Origin: Cheiracanthium punctorium
Lineage: Eukaryota > Arthropoda > Arachnida > Araneae > Cheiracanthiidae
Direction: 5' to 3'
DNA: 64,000 nucleotides
Assembly: GCA_038373885.1 (NCBI GenBank)
Contig: JAWZYV010012514.1
Span: 1 to 64,000, forward strand
The position numbers and the translations under genes are program-made. Below the pieces are notes generated by a model. The model was not told the DNA's origin, searched no databases, and saw nothing but the letters and a program-made list of their open reading frames with translations. The stretch's first letter is position 1; the number at the start of each line of letters is the position of its first letter. This document shows positions 1 through 11,910 of this stretch, piece by piece.

Positions 1-290
1 ACCCTAGAGCAGCATACAACGCAATCTTATATTGTAAGTTTGGTATTTAAGTCTATATAAACCTTAAAATAACAGAATGGTGTCTCAGTTAGCTTTTGTT
101 TCTATGAAGCATGCCTGTCTTTTTGTAGAAATGTCGAGTTCAAGAAACTTGTATGACAAATTTTATTTTAGGAACTTCTTGTATTGCTTGAAAGTCTTAA
201 TGTTACGCATATTCGAGAACATGTACTGTTTCACTTAATTCTGCTGTAATAAAGTCTGTTTGAATGGAATGCATGTTGTCACTATTTTCT
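1..290 (+). other. possible 3' UTR end of an upstream host transcript
   Basis: There is no open frame of note here. The stretch ends with a canonical AATAAA polyadenylation signal at 248-253, followed about 20 bases later by a GT-rich segment near 272-280 (TGCATGTTGT). That order is typical of metazoan mRNA 3' ends. No coding exon is visible upstream inside the window, and AATAAA occurs by chance in AT-rich DNA. The call is an inference from this one signal. Confidence 0.3.
248..253 (+). promoter_or_regulatory. candidate polyadenylation signal AATAAA
   Basis: A perfect AATAAA hexamer has a GT-rich downstream element 20-30 bases further on. It could define the end of a transcript entering from the left edge. 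No transcript evidence is available. Confidence 0.3.
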
Positions 291-423
291 TGCTCTACTG
301 TATAAAATACTGAAATTCAAACTAGCATGTATCCACAAAATCATTGCTCTATTTAATCTCCTTCTTGGACAGATTTTGAAACGAGTGTTATGGGGTCCAT
401 TTTATGGAACAAGCAGCATTTAA

Positions 424-934
424 CCCTTTAACGTGCAGTGTTCCCGCTCTGGGAACACCCAACTCTGACGTTTTGACTGCTGCCAGTCACGAAGAATCGA
501 TTGGATTTCTATAAAAGTAGTGGCGGGTGACGGAGCTCCAAGAGAATCCTTCACTTTTTTGCACGTCCTTTCCCGTAAAAAAAAATGGTCACGATTATTT
601 TTAACAGCACTGACATCTGCTGGAAAATGGAAGAATGCGAGAACAGCTGGATACATTGCCCAATGCTGAAAAAAGGGCAGCCGTTGCCATACGACTTAAC
701 GACCAGCAAGAGGGCGGACGATCGAAACGTTCATCGCGTGCCACAGATCGAGAGACCCCTTTCTTGAAGACAGCTGGCTGTGCGGCACAGCCAGCTGTCT
801 TCAAAAAAGGGTTCTCTAGATCTGTGGCACGCGACGAACGTTTCGATCGTCCGCCCTCTTGCGGGTCGTTAAGTCGAGCGATGGCAATGGCTGCCCTTTT
901 TTTCAGCATTGGGAAAGGGTTGCGCCTCAAAGGG
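424..934 (+). mobile_element. piggyBac-type hairpin MITE, family A copy A1 (full-length form)
   Basis: TTAA at 420-423 and TTAA at 935-938 flank an element that begins CCCTTTAACG and ends CTCAAAGGG. TTAA duplication with CCC...GGG termini is the piggyBac signature. The interior holds a near-perfect palindrome around 770-815 (AAGACAGCTGGCTGTG against its complement), extended on both sides by inverted segments. The roughly 60-124-codon open frames in it are by-products of this symmetry, because similar peptides read from both strands. No transposase is present, so movement would need an enzyme in trans. Eight copies lie in this window. Confidence 0.85.
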
Positions 935-1231
935 TTAAAAGCATCTGAAAAGACTCATGATTTTATAAATTTTACGACGGTTTTTAGTTTGCAGACAATG
1001 ACAGACTGACTGTGCTTATCGAAACTACCGGAGTGATTTCTTTTCGCAGGATTTTCTCTTATAGGTTGGTATTGCTACCAGGTACAATTTCCCTTCCTCT
1101 TGACCAGGGCGTTTTTACCGCATGGGCAATCGGGGCATTTGCCCGAGGCCTCCACATTTTTCTTTTAAAGTGCCTCTTTACTCTAACAGTTTGAATTGGA
1201 TCGAATTGTAAACCATTTTATAAATCGTGAA

Positions 1232-1388
1232 TAGGGATGGACGCGAGACGACTTTTTGCGAGACCAGACGGAGATTTGCAGCTTTTTGCGAGACGAGACA
1301 TTTTTAACATTATATATAGGGATCTTGCGAGACGAGACGAAGCTTTTAGGTTGTGTTGAGACTATTTTTCGTCTCGCGTCCATCCCTA
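1232..1388. mobile_element. short hAT-like MITE (TAGGGATGGACGCGAGACGA termini)
   Basis: The 157-bp element has inverted termini that begin TAGGGATGGACGCGAGACGA and end in the complement. Its interior repeats GCGAGACGAGAC. Eight flanking bases match 7 of 8 (ATCGTGAA at 1224-1231, ATCATGAA at 1389-1396), which is the hAT target duplication length. There is no coding capacity. Confidence 0.8.
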
Positions 1389-1396
1389 ATCATGAA

Positions 1397-3482
1397 GGTT
1401 TAAATTGTTGACTGAATGCTTCCCCCCCCCTTACACTTCACAATTGACGCTTAATATGTGTAAAAATGAATCACTGGAGTACGTTTGACTGTACTCAGAC
1501 TTCATGAATGAATGACGTCATGTCAACATCTGGATACGTTATACAATAGTGTCGGAGAATTTTGTAACTTTTCTTAGACCTGGGACGAATTGTATGAAAG
1601 TGAGTCAATTCATTATACTTGCGTAAAATCAAGCGAACGAACTTTACATGGAATGAATGATGTGTATTGAAGGTGATTGACTGAAAAATAAAGGTCAATA
1701 ACGGTGAGTTAATGCATATGAATTATCTTTTGTTGGTTAGGCGAGGGAGATCTTGAAAAGCAATCGATTTTTTTTTTCAGACTTACTGAATGGAAGAAAA
1801 AGGTCGGAGATCTTAAGAGGCATAAATTTAGAAATCTTTTTTAATTTATCTCTGCCTTTTCTAGAGTGGACCCCGAAATATCTGAACTTGATGCCATACT
1901 CGGGCCTGCTCTTATCAGGGAACTTGTGTGATTTAGTTTTGCAGGAGTCATTTAATTACACATGCAGAGTCTAGCTTACGATATTTTCTCTTCACAAAAA
2001 TGACACTGTTAGAGGAAATTTCCTCTACTTGGCTTTAGATTTTTCAGTCTCGGCCAGACCCATTTCGAGGCATGGACTCGTTACGACTAGCGTTCAGGAT
2101 GATCAGTTTTTCAGCTTCGCCGTTTAATGCCAACTCCCCATGTTACAAGATAAATGATCCCCCCCCCCCTCCCCTACTTCCCGAGGCCGAGAGCATATAA
2201 GCAAACCATACTTCGCTAGAGACAGGACGGAGTTTTAAGCCTTCTGATGGGTTGGCTCAGACTGCGTCTTTCGTGATGTCGCTTTATGACGACGCTACAG
2301 TTATTTTTTAAATAACTATTCCACAATGATTTTTGTTTTCTAATGTCTGAAATTGCAGGGAAGTGAAATTTAATATGGCAATTTTTATACACGTAAATAC
2401 TTTTTTTTTTTAAACTTTAAACGAGAACAAAGTGCAAAATTCTTAAAATAATCTATTCTTTCTTTTTTTTTTTTTTTGGATTGGGGGGGGTGGCATATAT
2501 TTTTATACACTCTTTTAAAATATACTTCCATCTATCTCACCTCTTTCCCTTTTTTTTGCATGCTTACATAGAAATAAAATTAATGTAAGTTACATTGAAT
2601 AAAATAAGTGTTATTTGTTATCAAATGAAAGTTATTCTAATGCAACTGGCAGAGAGCAAAATATCAAATTGTAGTACTAATTTCTTATGTATAAATATTG
2701 ATCTCAAAAATGAAAAATTGGAGTTTGTTACGTTACTCTATAAGAATCCTTTCGCATGCATGCATTATTTTGAAAGTCCCTCTTTCCCCTTTCTTTCTCT
2801 TTTCGTTCGTATATATCGACCAAAAATAAATAAATAAATAAATAAATAAAAAAATGTTGACAGTCAAAGATTCTTATGTGATTTTAAAGACTTTTTTAAA
2901 TAATTCCATAACCAGATAGTGAAAACAAAATTAGTTTTTCATATATGTATGCTAATGTTTCTTGATAAGTATTGTCAAAAAAAAAAAAAAAAGAAAGAAA
3001 GAAAAAGATAAAGAAGTAACAAAAATACATCATCCTATTTTGAACGCTAGACGAAGAAAGCATGAGGTGCACTATTCAATGAAGCCTCTAAAATATAGAC
3101 ATTTATACAGGTATGATAGTAAATGTTTTCTACATTTACCATCTTATATTATTCAGTTCTTACTGAATAGTAAATATATATATTCAATAACAATGCATAA
3201 AAACTTGTAATCGTAATCGTTAAACATGAATTACAAAATAAGTTTATTCAGTAAAGAGTGAAAACTAAGAACATTAAAAAATATAGAAAATACAATAAAA
3301 GAAGTATGATGAATCCTCTGAGCCGAGCGTCTTGAAAATAGGCAAATAATATATTATATTATTATTTATTTATGCGATCACCGTTTTTCTTAATTTGTGT
3401 TGTGCACATCCCTAAATCATCGTTTTACACGAGCGGCTACTTCGTGCAGGGTACATCGTGTACCGCCATCTGTTAGCGTGTG
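1397..3482. other. AT-rich stretch with no gene seen
   Basis: I see no gene and no bounded element. The stretch contains homopolymer runs (C run near 1423-1430, C run near 2160-2170, T run near 2464-2477, A run near 2977-2991) and a short (AAAT)n tract near 2822-2850. Open frames here are under 85 codons and low in complexity. Confidence 0.6.
2822..2850. repeat. (AAAT)n microsatellite
   Basis: About five to six AAAT/AAATA units in a row run into a poly-A stretch. Confidence 0.8.
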
Positions 3483-3949
3483 CAGGCCCGGACTGAGAGG
3501 GTGGGGCCCGCCCGTCTCAAGAGAAGGGGGGCCCGGGTTATTGTGTAACCGATAAATATTACGATATGTTAACTTTCGGGGTATGGGGGAGGAATGGTGT
3601 AATTATTAATTAATTATGATTGTTAATGAATGCAATTGTAAAATATTGATCTATTCATTAATATGAGTCATTCCTATTAATGAATCCCTTGCTCATTCGG
3701 GTACCCTCTCTCAAAAAATTTTGAGAACTCCATTTAAAATAAAGTGTTTGGAAGCCTTCTAGGGCGCAATTGCAGCTACAAAAAATTTTGCAAGTGTCAA
3801 ACTTCTTTTAAATGCTATCAGTATAGCACCCTTTTTTTTATTTTCTTTCTTTTTTCTGTTTGGGAGCCCGCCCTCAGAAGAGAGGTCCGGCCGAGGGTAG
3901 GGGACCACTCGTCTGCAGACAGTCGGACACACTGGCCAGTTCGGGCCTG
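3483..3949. mobile_element. hAT-like non-autonomous element (CAGGCCCGRACTG termini)
   Basis: The left end CAGGCCCGGACTG and the right end CCAGTTCGGGCCTG are inverted copies. The flanking octamers AGCGTGTG (3475-3482) and AGGGTATG (3950-3957) match at 6 of 8, consistent with an old 8-bp duplication. Termini starting CAG plus an 8-bp duplication point to hAT. The 467-bp body is GC-rich at both ends and AT-rich in the middle, with no recognisable transposase. Confidence 0.7.
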
Positions 3950-4113
3950 AGGGTATGCTAGAACTATAAAGTTTGAAGAAGCAATTCTAAACAGTATTTT
4001 TTGTTTCGTTTTTTCAGCTTGTGTTTGAACTATAAAGATTTAAGAAGCAAATCTAAGCAGTTTTCTTTTGTGAAAGTTCTGTGTTTTGCTCATATACTAG
4101 AACTAGATGTCAC

Positions 4114-5718
4114 TATGGATGTGGTTTGTGAAATTTGTGAAAAAAAAGTTTTCGCGTAAATTTGCGTTAAACTGGCATTTGAAAAGTATCCATGAAGTGT
4201 CTATGGATATTAAAAAAAAAAAATTCCTAATGCTCATGAGCGCCTGCAGCATAGGCCATGCCCCCTGGATTTTTGTATGCAGTGTTTTCCCATGCTTTTT
4301 TGCTCTTTCCAGCATGGTAACCATACGTTAAAGTAGTCTTTGCCCCCCCCCCCCTGGAAAATATTCTGCCGGAGCCCATGCTCGTGCTTGTCCAATTCAG
4401 GACTGTATAGTTCAAAAACCTACAGTTCATGAAATTAGATTAGATTTAGTTGAAAATCACACCTATACATTTTTAGAGGACACAAACATTTGAGAATATT
4501 AATGACTTTGAAAATTGGAAGGAAGCTTTGGAAAATGAAAATAGAGTGTGTTTTAAAAAAGCTAGAGGCGATGAAAAGTACAAGATGTCTTCTAAACAAT
4601 ATTACGTTTGCAACAGGTCTGGTTGTTACATCTCTAAAAGCATGGGAAAACGTGTACCAGTAGATACATGCAAGATTGGAAAAATATGCCCAGCATATTT
4701 AAATGCAACTATATGCCACAGTTCCAATAACGTTCATGTGACGCTATTGAACAACCATATTGCCAAATGAAGTAAAATTATTAAGGTTACCCTATTCCTT
4801 AAAGGTGCAGATAGCCAATAAAATAAAAGATGGAGTTCATTCTGAGAAAGTGCTTGAATTTATTCGTAATGACATTGATGAGTCATATAATCGAAGCCAT
4901 CTTTTAACTCGGAAAGATATTAATGATATTCAAGTAAGTTTTGGGCTTAAACGAATTGAAAGACATTCAGATGATGCTAGTAGTGTGCAGCTCATATCTA
5001 AAGAATATTCAAAATTCCATGAAAATCCTTTTCTTCTTTGTAAATTACAGGGAGAATATAAATGGTGTTGAAAAAGATGATATTTTTATTGTTCTCATGG
5101 CATTACAAGTTCATGTTTATGTTCATTACAAATATCAATGCTGAAGAAATTTGGAGAGCATTTAATTTGTGTTGATTCGACACATGGAACAAATGGATAT
5201 GATTTTAATTGAATTACTCTAATGGTTATGATGAATTTGGAGAGGGGTTCCCTGTTGCATGGTTAATATGTAACCATGAAACTGAAAGTGATCTGAAGAA
5301 TTTTTTTTCAAATTATCAAAACTAAAACTGGTGAAATTAGCACTCAGTTTTTTTATGAGTGATGATGCAGAACAATATTATAATGGATGGATATTAGTGT
5401 TTCAGAATAAACCAAAAAAATTGCTATGCATTTGGCACGTAGATCGTGCTTGGTGTCAAAAGTTAAACACCATTCAAGATATTGCAGTACGAGTAATACA
5501 GCAAGCTTTGCATATTGCGCAATGAAAACTGTGAAAAAAAAATTCCAAGAACTTTCGCATGAAATTAAAATGATTTTAAGGAAATAGATTCACTACAAAA
5601 ATTTTCTGAGTATTTTGAAACATATTATGCAAAAAGATGCGAGCAGTGGGCTCTTTGTTACAGAAAAGGTGCTTTCATAACTACAAATATGTATCTGGAA
5701 GCATATCATAAGATTTTT
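4114..5718 (+). pseudogene. MULE-type transposase pseudogene (N-terminal zinc finger, DDE core)
   Basis: Conceptual translation across several frames gives the order of a Mutator-like transposase. An N-terminal C2H2-type finger lies at 4126-4200 (CEIC, then HLKSIH), broken by one extra A in the run near 4140. A cysteine/basic segment at 4501-4760 carries YYVCNRSGCY. An LTRKDI-containing segment lies at 4780-5000. The catalytic motifs follow: VDSTHGTNGYDF at about 5172-5208, MSDDAEQYYNGW at about 5352-5390, and CIWHVDRAW at about 5425-5452 (the C/H pair). A tail, EQWALCYRKGAF then TNMYLEAYH, reads at about 5640-5708. At least four frameshifts and several stops separate these pieces. A C/T-rich stretch at about 4217-4400 has no protein counterpart and may be a later insertion. 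A SINE truncates the 3' end at 5719. The motifs are seen directly; the MULE assignment rests on family knowledge. Confidence 0.85.
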
Positions 5719-5925
5719 GGTAAGCCCAGTGGTTAAGGCGTTGGACTCGTAACCGGAAGGTTGTGGGTTCGATACCGGCTTACCACTAAGACCACCGTGT
5801 ACATGCGGTGTACGTGCACGTTAAATCCGTGGTTCCGAAAGTCCTCTCGGCGGTTGCTAGCAGTTTCCAAGGGTTGCCAATATTCAGAATCCTCCCCCCT
5901 TATCTTCTGATGAGGTTCCAAATTG
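5719..5925 (+). repeat. tRNA-derived SINE, type a
   Basis: The head resembles a tRNA: GGTAAGC at 5719-5725 can pair with GCTTACC near 5779-5785. An A-box-like AGTGGTTAAGGCG and a B-box GGTTCGATACC are in the right order, and the loop-like segment CTCGTAA suggests a threonine tRNA ancestor. The anticodon and T stems do not pair well, so this is a SINE head rather than a working tRNA. A non-tRNA body follows to about 5925. It sits exactly at the break in the MULE pseudogene. Confidence 0.7.
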
Positions 5926-5932
5926 TGGCGGC

Positions 5933-6143
5933 CAGGGCACAGTGGTTATGCCACTGAAAATGGTAGATGGCCGACGTGTGAAGGTCCCGGGTTCGGGTCC
6001 CATCGCGCGGCTGTCAATCTAACGGTCTGAAGTTTTGGTAGGTTTTCTCCAGATGTAACGCGAATACGAGTTAGAACCCCTTAGAAAGTCCTCCTACCAA
6101 GGCACCCCCCCCCCTGGCAGATCGCCCTAGGGGTGCGTAGAGA
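5933..6143 (+). repeat. tRNA-derived SINE, type b
   Basis: The head reads GGCACAGTGGTTATGCCACT, and the Pol III B-box-like GGGTTCGGGTCCC follows. The body carries the shared tract ATCGCGCGGCTGTC, then a segment ending GTCCTCCTACCAAGGCACC and a C run. Other copies of this family lie near 22.2, 23.6-24.3, 24.6, 43.9-44.2, 49.4-49.6 and 51.6 kb. It directly follows the type a SINE. Confidence 0.8.
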
Positions 6144-7277
6144 CCCTATACTTCGTCAGAGACCCGACACGAGTGAAATAATTTCTGATTGGCTGAAGCG
6201 GAGAATCAGCCGCCGCGGGCTATGGATGAAAATCTTCCGTAGAGTTAGCATTGTGAAACGAAGTGACTTCGGAAAAACTGCTGTATCTAAGCATTAAATA
6301 ATCAGTCTTATGTTTTTCCTTTCGATTTTCCTAATCTGAAATACTTACTCATTGCATAAAAATCACTTTTTAACTAGAAATCCGAAATTAACTGCTATTT
6401 TGAAGCGATTATTTACGTAGTTTCGCTTTCGAGCTGTCATCGGAAGCTTGAATTTTAAGTCTTATCTTACACTTTCCTTGTTTGAACTTTACAGTAATAT
6501 TGTTTTAATATTTATTTATGTTATATGTGCGCATATCATGCTTTAAATTAATTAAAAATCCTTCAAAAGCTTTGTATTTTGTACTTTTTTCCATGATTGC
6601 GCCGGACTGCATTTGGCGAAATGAATACAGACGCCAAACTGCTATTGGCTACCTTTCGGCGCGTTTCATCCGAGTTTTTCGCTTTGAGTCAAAATGTTTC
6701 AGTTTCAGTTATAAATATTTGGATAAAGCAATATTTTTCTGAAATCGTAGCTCACTAGATATCAGTCTCTGAAAAATATTTACTGGCATGAGTTGTTTCA
6801 AGCACTCTATGCAGAAGTTATTCAGCCGTTCAAACATGTACGTGTTATTGAGGTATAATTGAATATTTACTATTTACTTTTTGAATTTTTGCTTTTTGTA
6901 CTTGTAATAGTCCTTTGGTGTAGTGTGACTGATTTTTACGGTTTTTTTGGGGGGGAGGGGGGCCCAGGAAAGATTTGGGGGGATTTTTCTTCTATCGATG
7001 GTTCCTTTTGAATTTCCAAACAAATATTCAAAATAAAAAGATCTTGACGCGAAATTGGGAGCACGTGCCCCTTTCTGTATATTCTAACGGCATATTGTGC
7101 TTTAACCCATATTATCGCAACAAATCTACTAATAATACCTATTACTTTCATATTCGTTTCTTCCCCGTAAATGCATAATTTAAATATTTAAATTCTAAAT
7201 GTTTCGGCAGAAGAAAATAGTTTACTTTAAACTCGTTTCTTTGCGAATTTACTTTATGACGTAAATTTTATGGCATG
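6144..7277. other. no gene seen
   Basis: Mostly AT-rich sequence with a G-rich run at about 6949-6963. The longest open frame (6518-6742) has no recognisable motif. I see no bounded repeat. Confidence 0.5.
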
Positions 7278-7642
7278 CCGTGTTTACTCGCGTAATAGTC
7301 GCACTTTTTTGCCATTTTTTGGGGGAGAAATTAAACTATTATGCGAGGAAATGCACTACACAATATTCTACACTCTAATGTTAAAACATTACTGGTATTA
7401 TAATAAAATTACCAAGTTACCAAATACTTCCAGATTATCTGCCGTATGTTAAATAGTCCTTTCGTCAGTTACACACAAAAAAGAGGCATTTTTCTTTTTA
7501 TAGTAATATTTTTACAGACATAAATGAAGATCAAATACGTGGCTGCGAATTTTATGTAGGGAAAATATTTTGACGATTTTTTCTGCTTCAAAACAGGGGT
7601 GCGACTCTAATGCGAGGGCGACTACTACGCGAGTACACACGG
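7278..7642. mobile_element. MITE with CCGTGTTTACTCGCGTA termini (TA-type)
   Basis: Positions 7278-7304 (CCGTGTTTACTCGCGTAATA, then GTCGC) are an imperfect inverted copy of 7612-7642 (GCGACTACTACGCGAGTACA, then CACGG). TA follows the right end, and TG, one change from TA, precedes the left end. This suggests a Tc1/mariner-type TA target. The element is 365 bp and has no coding capacity. Confidence 0.65.
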
Positions 7643-8221
7643 TAGTTTTAATCTCACGCTATTTTTAATTTAAGAAGTCACGTTCCTGACTGCCGTAAAA
7701 GGAAAACCCAGTTAATTCACCCAGTTAGATTTTTTAACGAAGTAACATTAAAACTTACTAAATATTAAATTTAAAAATAAATCTTCTGTTAATTCTTAAT
7801 ATTTCACCTATCATTTAAACTATCCACCAGTTTTATCAGTTTTTGAAATCGATGAAAATTATAGTCAGAAATGACCCATGCTCCCAATTGGAAACAGAGT
7901 GAAAATTGTATTAAAATCTTCCCCCATTTAAATAACTAATGTGCTTTAACTAACGCATTAGAAGACAAAATATGCAAAAGAACTGATATAAAATATGCCT
8001 GGATCTCAATGTGATCTGTAAAAGATTAACAACGTTTAGAAGGAAAGAAAAGTAGAATTGTTCAGCACAAATATATGTATTTGTATACATTTAAAACTGC
8101 CAAACGAAGTTATTCATGTGAACTTAATCATAATTTACTTCTACAACAACATTATAGGAAGCATGCTTGAAGGAAAAAAAAAAAATCAGTTTTCCATTAT
8201 TTAAAAATCAAAAAATACCAA
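7643..8221. other. no gene seen
   Basis: AT-rich unique-looking DNA between a MITE and a Helitron. No ORF or repeat boundary is recognised. Confidence 0.5.
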
Positions 8222-9234
8222 TCTATATAAATAAAATTAGACTTTTGTCTGTACATTTCTTGGAATTAAAAAATTTTGCGATTTCTATCCTTTTCAAGCA
8301 CCCGGGAATCCGATGCGACCCTCAAAAAAAAGTTTGTCTGTCTGTCATTCTGTCATTCTGTCCGTGACGCTTTTTCTGTTTAAGCATCACGTAAAAACGG
8401 CTGAAGCCAATGATATGAAATTGGGTGTCATGATAGGTGGTCACTCAACTTAAAACATAGGCGTTTAATTTTTAAAAAATCTTGATTAGATTTTCAGATT
8501 TTGCGAAAATCGTTTCAAACTGCGTAAATTTGTGTTCAAGCATCACGTAAAAACGGCTGAAGCGAATGATATGAAATTGCGTGTCATGATAGATGGTCAC
8601 TCAACTTAAAACATAGGCGTCGAATTTTCAAAAAGTCTTTTTTGGATTTTGAGATTTTGCGAAAATCCTTTCAAACTGCGTAAATTCGTGTTCGAGCATC
8701 ACGTAATAACGACTCATACGAATGATACGAAATTTGGTGATATGATAGGTAGTTGCTTATCTTAATTTATAGGTGTTGAGAGAGAGAATTTTAAAAATAT
8801 TTTGATTACATTTTGAGATTTTGTGAAAATCGTTTTAAAATGCTGAAATTTTGTTCCAGCATCCCGAAATAAAGATTGCACGGAATGAAACGAAATAGGG
8901 TGACAGGATAGGTTGTCACTCAACTTAAACTCTAGGCTGATAATTTTTCAAAAATGTTGATTTGATTTTGAGATTTTGCGAAAATTATTTCAATATGCGG
9001 AAATATTCGTTCGCGCATCGCATAATTACGACTCAAGCGAATGAAATGATATTACTTAGTGACTCTCTAACCTGCAATATTTTAACAATACATAAAAATT
9101 ATAAATTCGTTTTCTTTACTTTTGGCAGTACACTACACCCATTCTGTGTACTCCTACATTGATGACGAAAGTTCTTGCTTTTTGGAAATTTGCATTCAGT
9201 ACTAACCCGTCAACGACGGGCACACTTCAGCTAG
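8222..9234 (+). mobile_element. non-autonomous Helitron, copy H1
   Basis: It starts TCTATATAAATAAAATTAGA and ends in CTAG. It lies between A (8221) and T (9235), the A|T insertion context of Helitrons. A 6-bp hairpin, CCCGTC-AAC-GACGGG at 9206-9220, sits 10 bases upstream of CTAG. The interior holds about five tandem units of roughly 158 bp, each with a GCATCACGTAAAAACG-like start, a GAAATTGGGTG core and an ATTTTGCGAAAATCG end. There is no Rep/helicase, so it depends on an autonomous partner. Confidence 0.9.
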
Positions 9235-9864
9235 TGTACATATAATTGTAGAGTGAAATTTGAAAAAAAAAATATTTTCAGGAATTTACCATTATCAAAA
9301 CTATATTTGATAAGGCCGTAATTACAGTATTACAAATTAGATAATTTGTTTTTCGCTAAAAGTAAATTTTGCTAATTATATTAAACATTATAATTAAAAA
9401 TCAATAGTATAAATAAGTTATGCTTTTTCGATAGCCTTCATTTCTTTCAGCAAAAATGCTTAAGTTTTGATTGGGAACATAAAAAAAATATAGGAGGCGA
9501 CGATATATAAACGAAAACCGTATTAAAATTCTGAAACCAGTTAATGATCGAGAATTTTTGAAGCAATACTGTAGCACATATACAGCTCAGTAAATTTAGC
9601 ACGCAAACATTTAAATACCACGTTTTAATTATCTCTACTTAAATTATAATAATGGTGATTAATACAGGAAATATTTGATATTTTAAAATCACCCATAAAT
9701 CTCGATACTGCAAGATTAAGTTGGATTTTTTTTTTTTTTTTGGTAAAAGTTCAATTCAGTTTTATCACACTTACTGAATATTGCCTTTATGGAACAGGGG
9801 AAAGCCAATTTATGGTTTTTTAAAATATCGTTTATAGTTAAAATGCATTAGAATTAAATATCTA
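9235..9864. other. spacer between two Helitrons, no gene seen
   Basis: AT-rich DNA with a T run near 9727-9740. No repeat boundary or convincing ORF is present. Confidence 0.5.
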
Positions 9865-10998
9865 TCTATATAAATAAAATGAGACTTTTGTCTGTACATT
9901 TCTTGGAATTCAAAAATTTTGCGATTTCTATCCGTTCCAAGCACCCGGGAATCCGATACGACCCTCAAAAAAAAGTTTGTCTGTCTGTCATTCTGTCCGT
10001 GAGGCTTTTTTTTTTGTTTAAGCATCACGTAAAAACGACTGAAGCGAATGATATGAAATTGGGTGTCACGATAGGTGGTCACTCAACTTAAAACATAGGC
10101 GCTGAATTTTTAAACAATCTTGATTAGATTTTGCGATTTTGCGAAAATCGTTTTAAACGGCGTAAATTCGTGTTCGAGCATCACGTAAAAACGACTGAAG
10201 CGATTGAAATGAAATTGGGTGTCATGATAGGTGCTCACTCAAAACAGAGGTGTCGAATAAAAAAAAATCAATCAGATTTTGGGATTTTGCGAAAATCGTT
10301 TCAAACTGAGTGAATTTTTGTTCACGCATTACGTAATAACGACTCAAGCGAATGATATGAAATTGGGTCACATGATATGTTGTTGCGCAACATAAAGTAT
10401 AGGTGTCCAATTTTTTTAAACATTTTAATTAGATTTTGAGATTTTACGAAAATTCTCCCAAAACGCGGTTATATTTCTTCAAGCATCGCGTAGTAACCAC
10501 TAATAAGAAATTTGGTGATAGGATAGGTAGTTGCTAATCTTTATTTATAGGTGTTGATTTTTTAAAATATTTGGATTACATTTTGAGATTTTGTGAAAAT
10601 CGTTTTAAAATGCTGAAATTTTTGTTCCAGCATCACGAAATAAAGACTGCAGGAAATTGGGTGACAGGATACGTTGTCACTCAACTTAAATTCTAGGCTT
10701 CCAATTTTTCAAAAATGTTGATTAGATTTTGAGATTTTGCTTAAATTTATTTCAATATGCGTTAATATTCGTTCGTGCATCACATAATCACGAATAAAGC
10801 GAATGAAATTATATTACTTAGTGACTCTCTAACCTAACCTGTAATATTTTAAGAATACATAAAATTTATAGCTTCGCTTTCTTTACTTTGGCAACATACT
10901 ACATCCATTCTGTGTACTCCTACAATGCGTACGAAAGTTCTTGCTTTTTAGAAATTTTCATTCAGTACTAAACCGTCAACGACGGGTACTTCAGCTAG
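9865..10998 (+). mobile_element. non-autonomous Helitron, copy H2
   Basis: It has the same TCTATATAAATAAAAT start and CTAG end as H1 and the same orientation, again between A and T. The 3' hairpin is CCGTC-AAC-GACGG. It carries about six internal ~158-bp units, one more than H1. The terminal units are the same types in the same order as H1, so the difference comes from gain or loss of internal units. Confidence 0.9.
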
Positions 10999-11906
10999 TT
11001 TTATATAATTTAGTGGTATTTTTAACAATAGCGGATTAGGAGGGAACCAACACCAAAATGTTTAACGCAGCAAATCTAAAATAATAATTCAATAACAGCG
11101 AAATAGAAATAAATTTTCAAATAATACTTTAAAAAAATGAGAATTCAAGTTATTCTATGAAGTTAAAAATTTGTTCAATAAAAATAATTTTTCGAGATTT
11201 TGCTGTATAAATTTTAAATTGGTATTTTTCTTGTTTTCTTATTTGCCAAGTCCTCAATGACTTTGTCAAAAATAAACCTTTAATAAATTCCCTACGGTAT
11301 CATCCAAGACCTCTCTGATTGCATTCTATTCTTTTTTTCTTTTTCATGAAAAATTTTTTGGCCAGGACAGTGGACTTTCTGAGGGCCGGTGGTAGTGAAA
11401 GCAACCTGTTCAAGGGTTTGAAAACAGACACTTTCTTATCATGCTTACTGCTTGGAGAATTTGAGTTTTTCCACATAAGAATTATTAGAAGTAAGTCGTG
11501 GCGACCACTAGCTGCAAGATCCATCCCTGCACTTAGAGAAGGGTGTGTTTATGTTGTGTGGGATTAGCCCTTTATAAGGCGAGTTTATGTGCAGAGAGTC
11601 GAAAGTACTTAGGATTTTTCTGGCCCATTTTTTAGGATTAATTGATATATTTTCCCTCTACTGTAATAACCCACGTGAAAATTGGAGAAACAAGTATTAA
11701 ACAAAGAGTACCAGGTTACAGAGCCATGCCCAGAATCTAAAGGCTCCCTAAATGTAAAATAATAGGTACGTAAATGGCTGGATATTTATGAATAATCTTC
11801 ATGATTACCAAAGATTCACATCGTTGTCGGATCTCTTTTCATTATCAGGAAAGCTTTGACCGGCATTCAATGTTAAAAGGCACATAATTTGTTTTGAAGA
11901 GGGATG
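10999..11906. other. no gene recognised
   Basis: One open frame of 82 codons (11319-11567, plus strand) starts with a hydrophobic, phenylalanine-rich run and matches no family I know. The segment at 11370-11540 is less AT-rich than its surroundings. I cannot show that it is coding. Confidence 0.4.
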
Positions 11907-11910
11907 CTAA

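Noticed and set aside
601..1009. Open frames of 109 and 124 codons on both strands in A1, with similar peptides in A3, A5 and A7
   Set aside because: They arise from the palindromic MITE: the same peptide reads from both strands, and frames are not conserved between copies.
5719..5786. tRNA-Thr-like gene
   Set aside because: The acceptor ends can pair, but the anticodon and T stems do not. The sequence continues into a repeat body, so it fits a SINE head.
8340..11000. Regularly spaced ~158-bp repeats that might suggest a CRISPR-like array
   Set aside because: The units are long, diverged and bounded by Helitron ends in a eukaryotic context; there are no short identical repeats with unique spacers.
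11319..11567. 82-codon plus-strand open frame
   Set aside because: Starts with a low-complexity F run, has no known motif and no splice or regulatory context; could not be supported as a gene.
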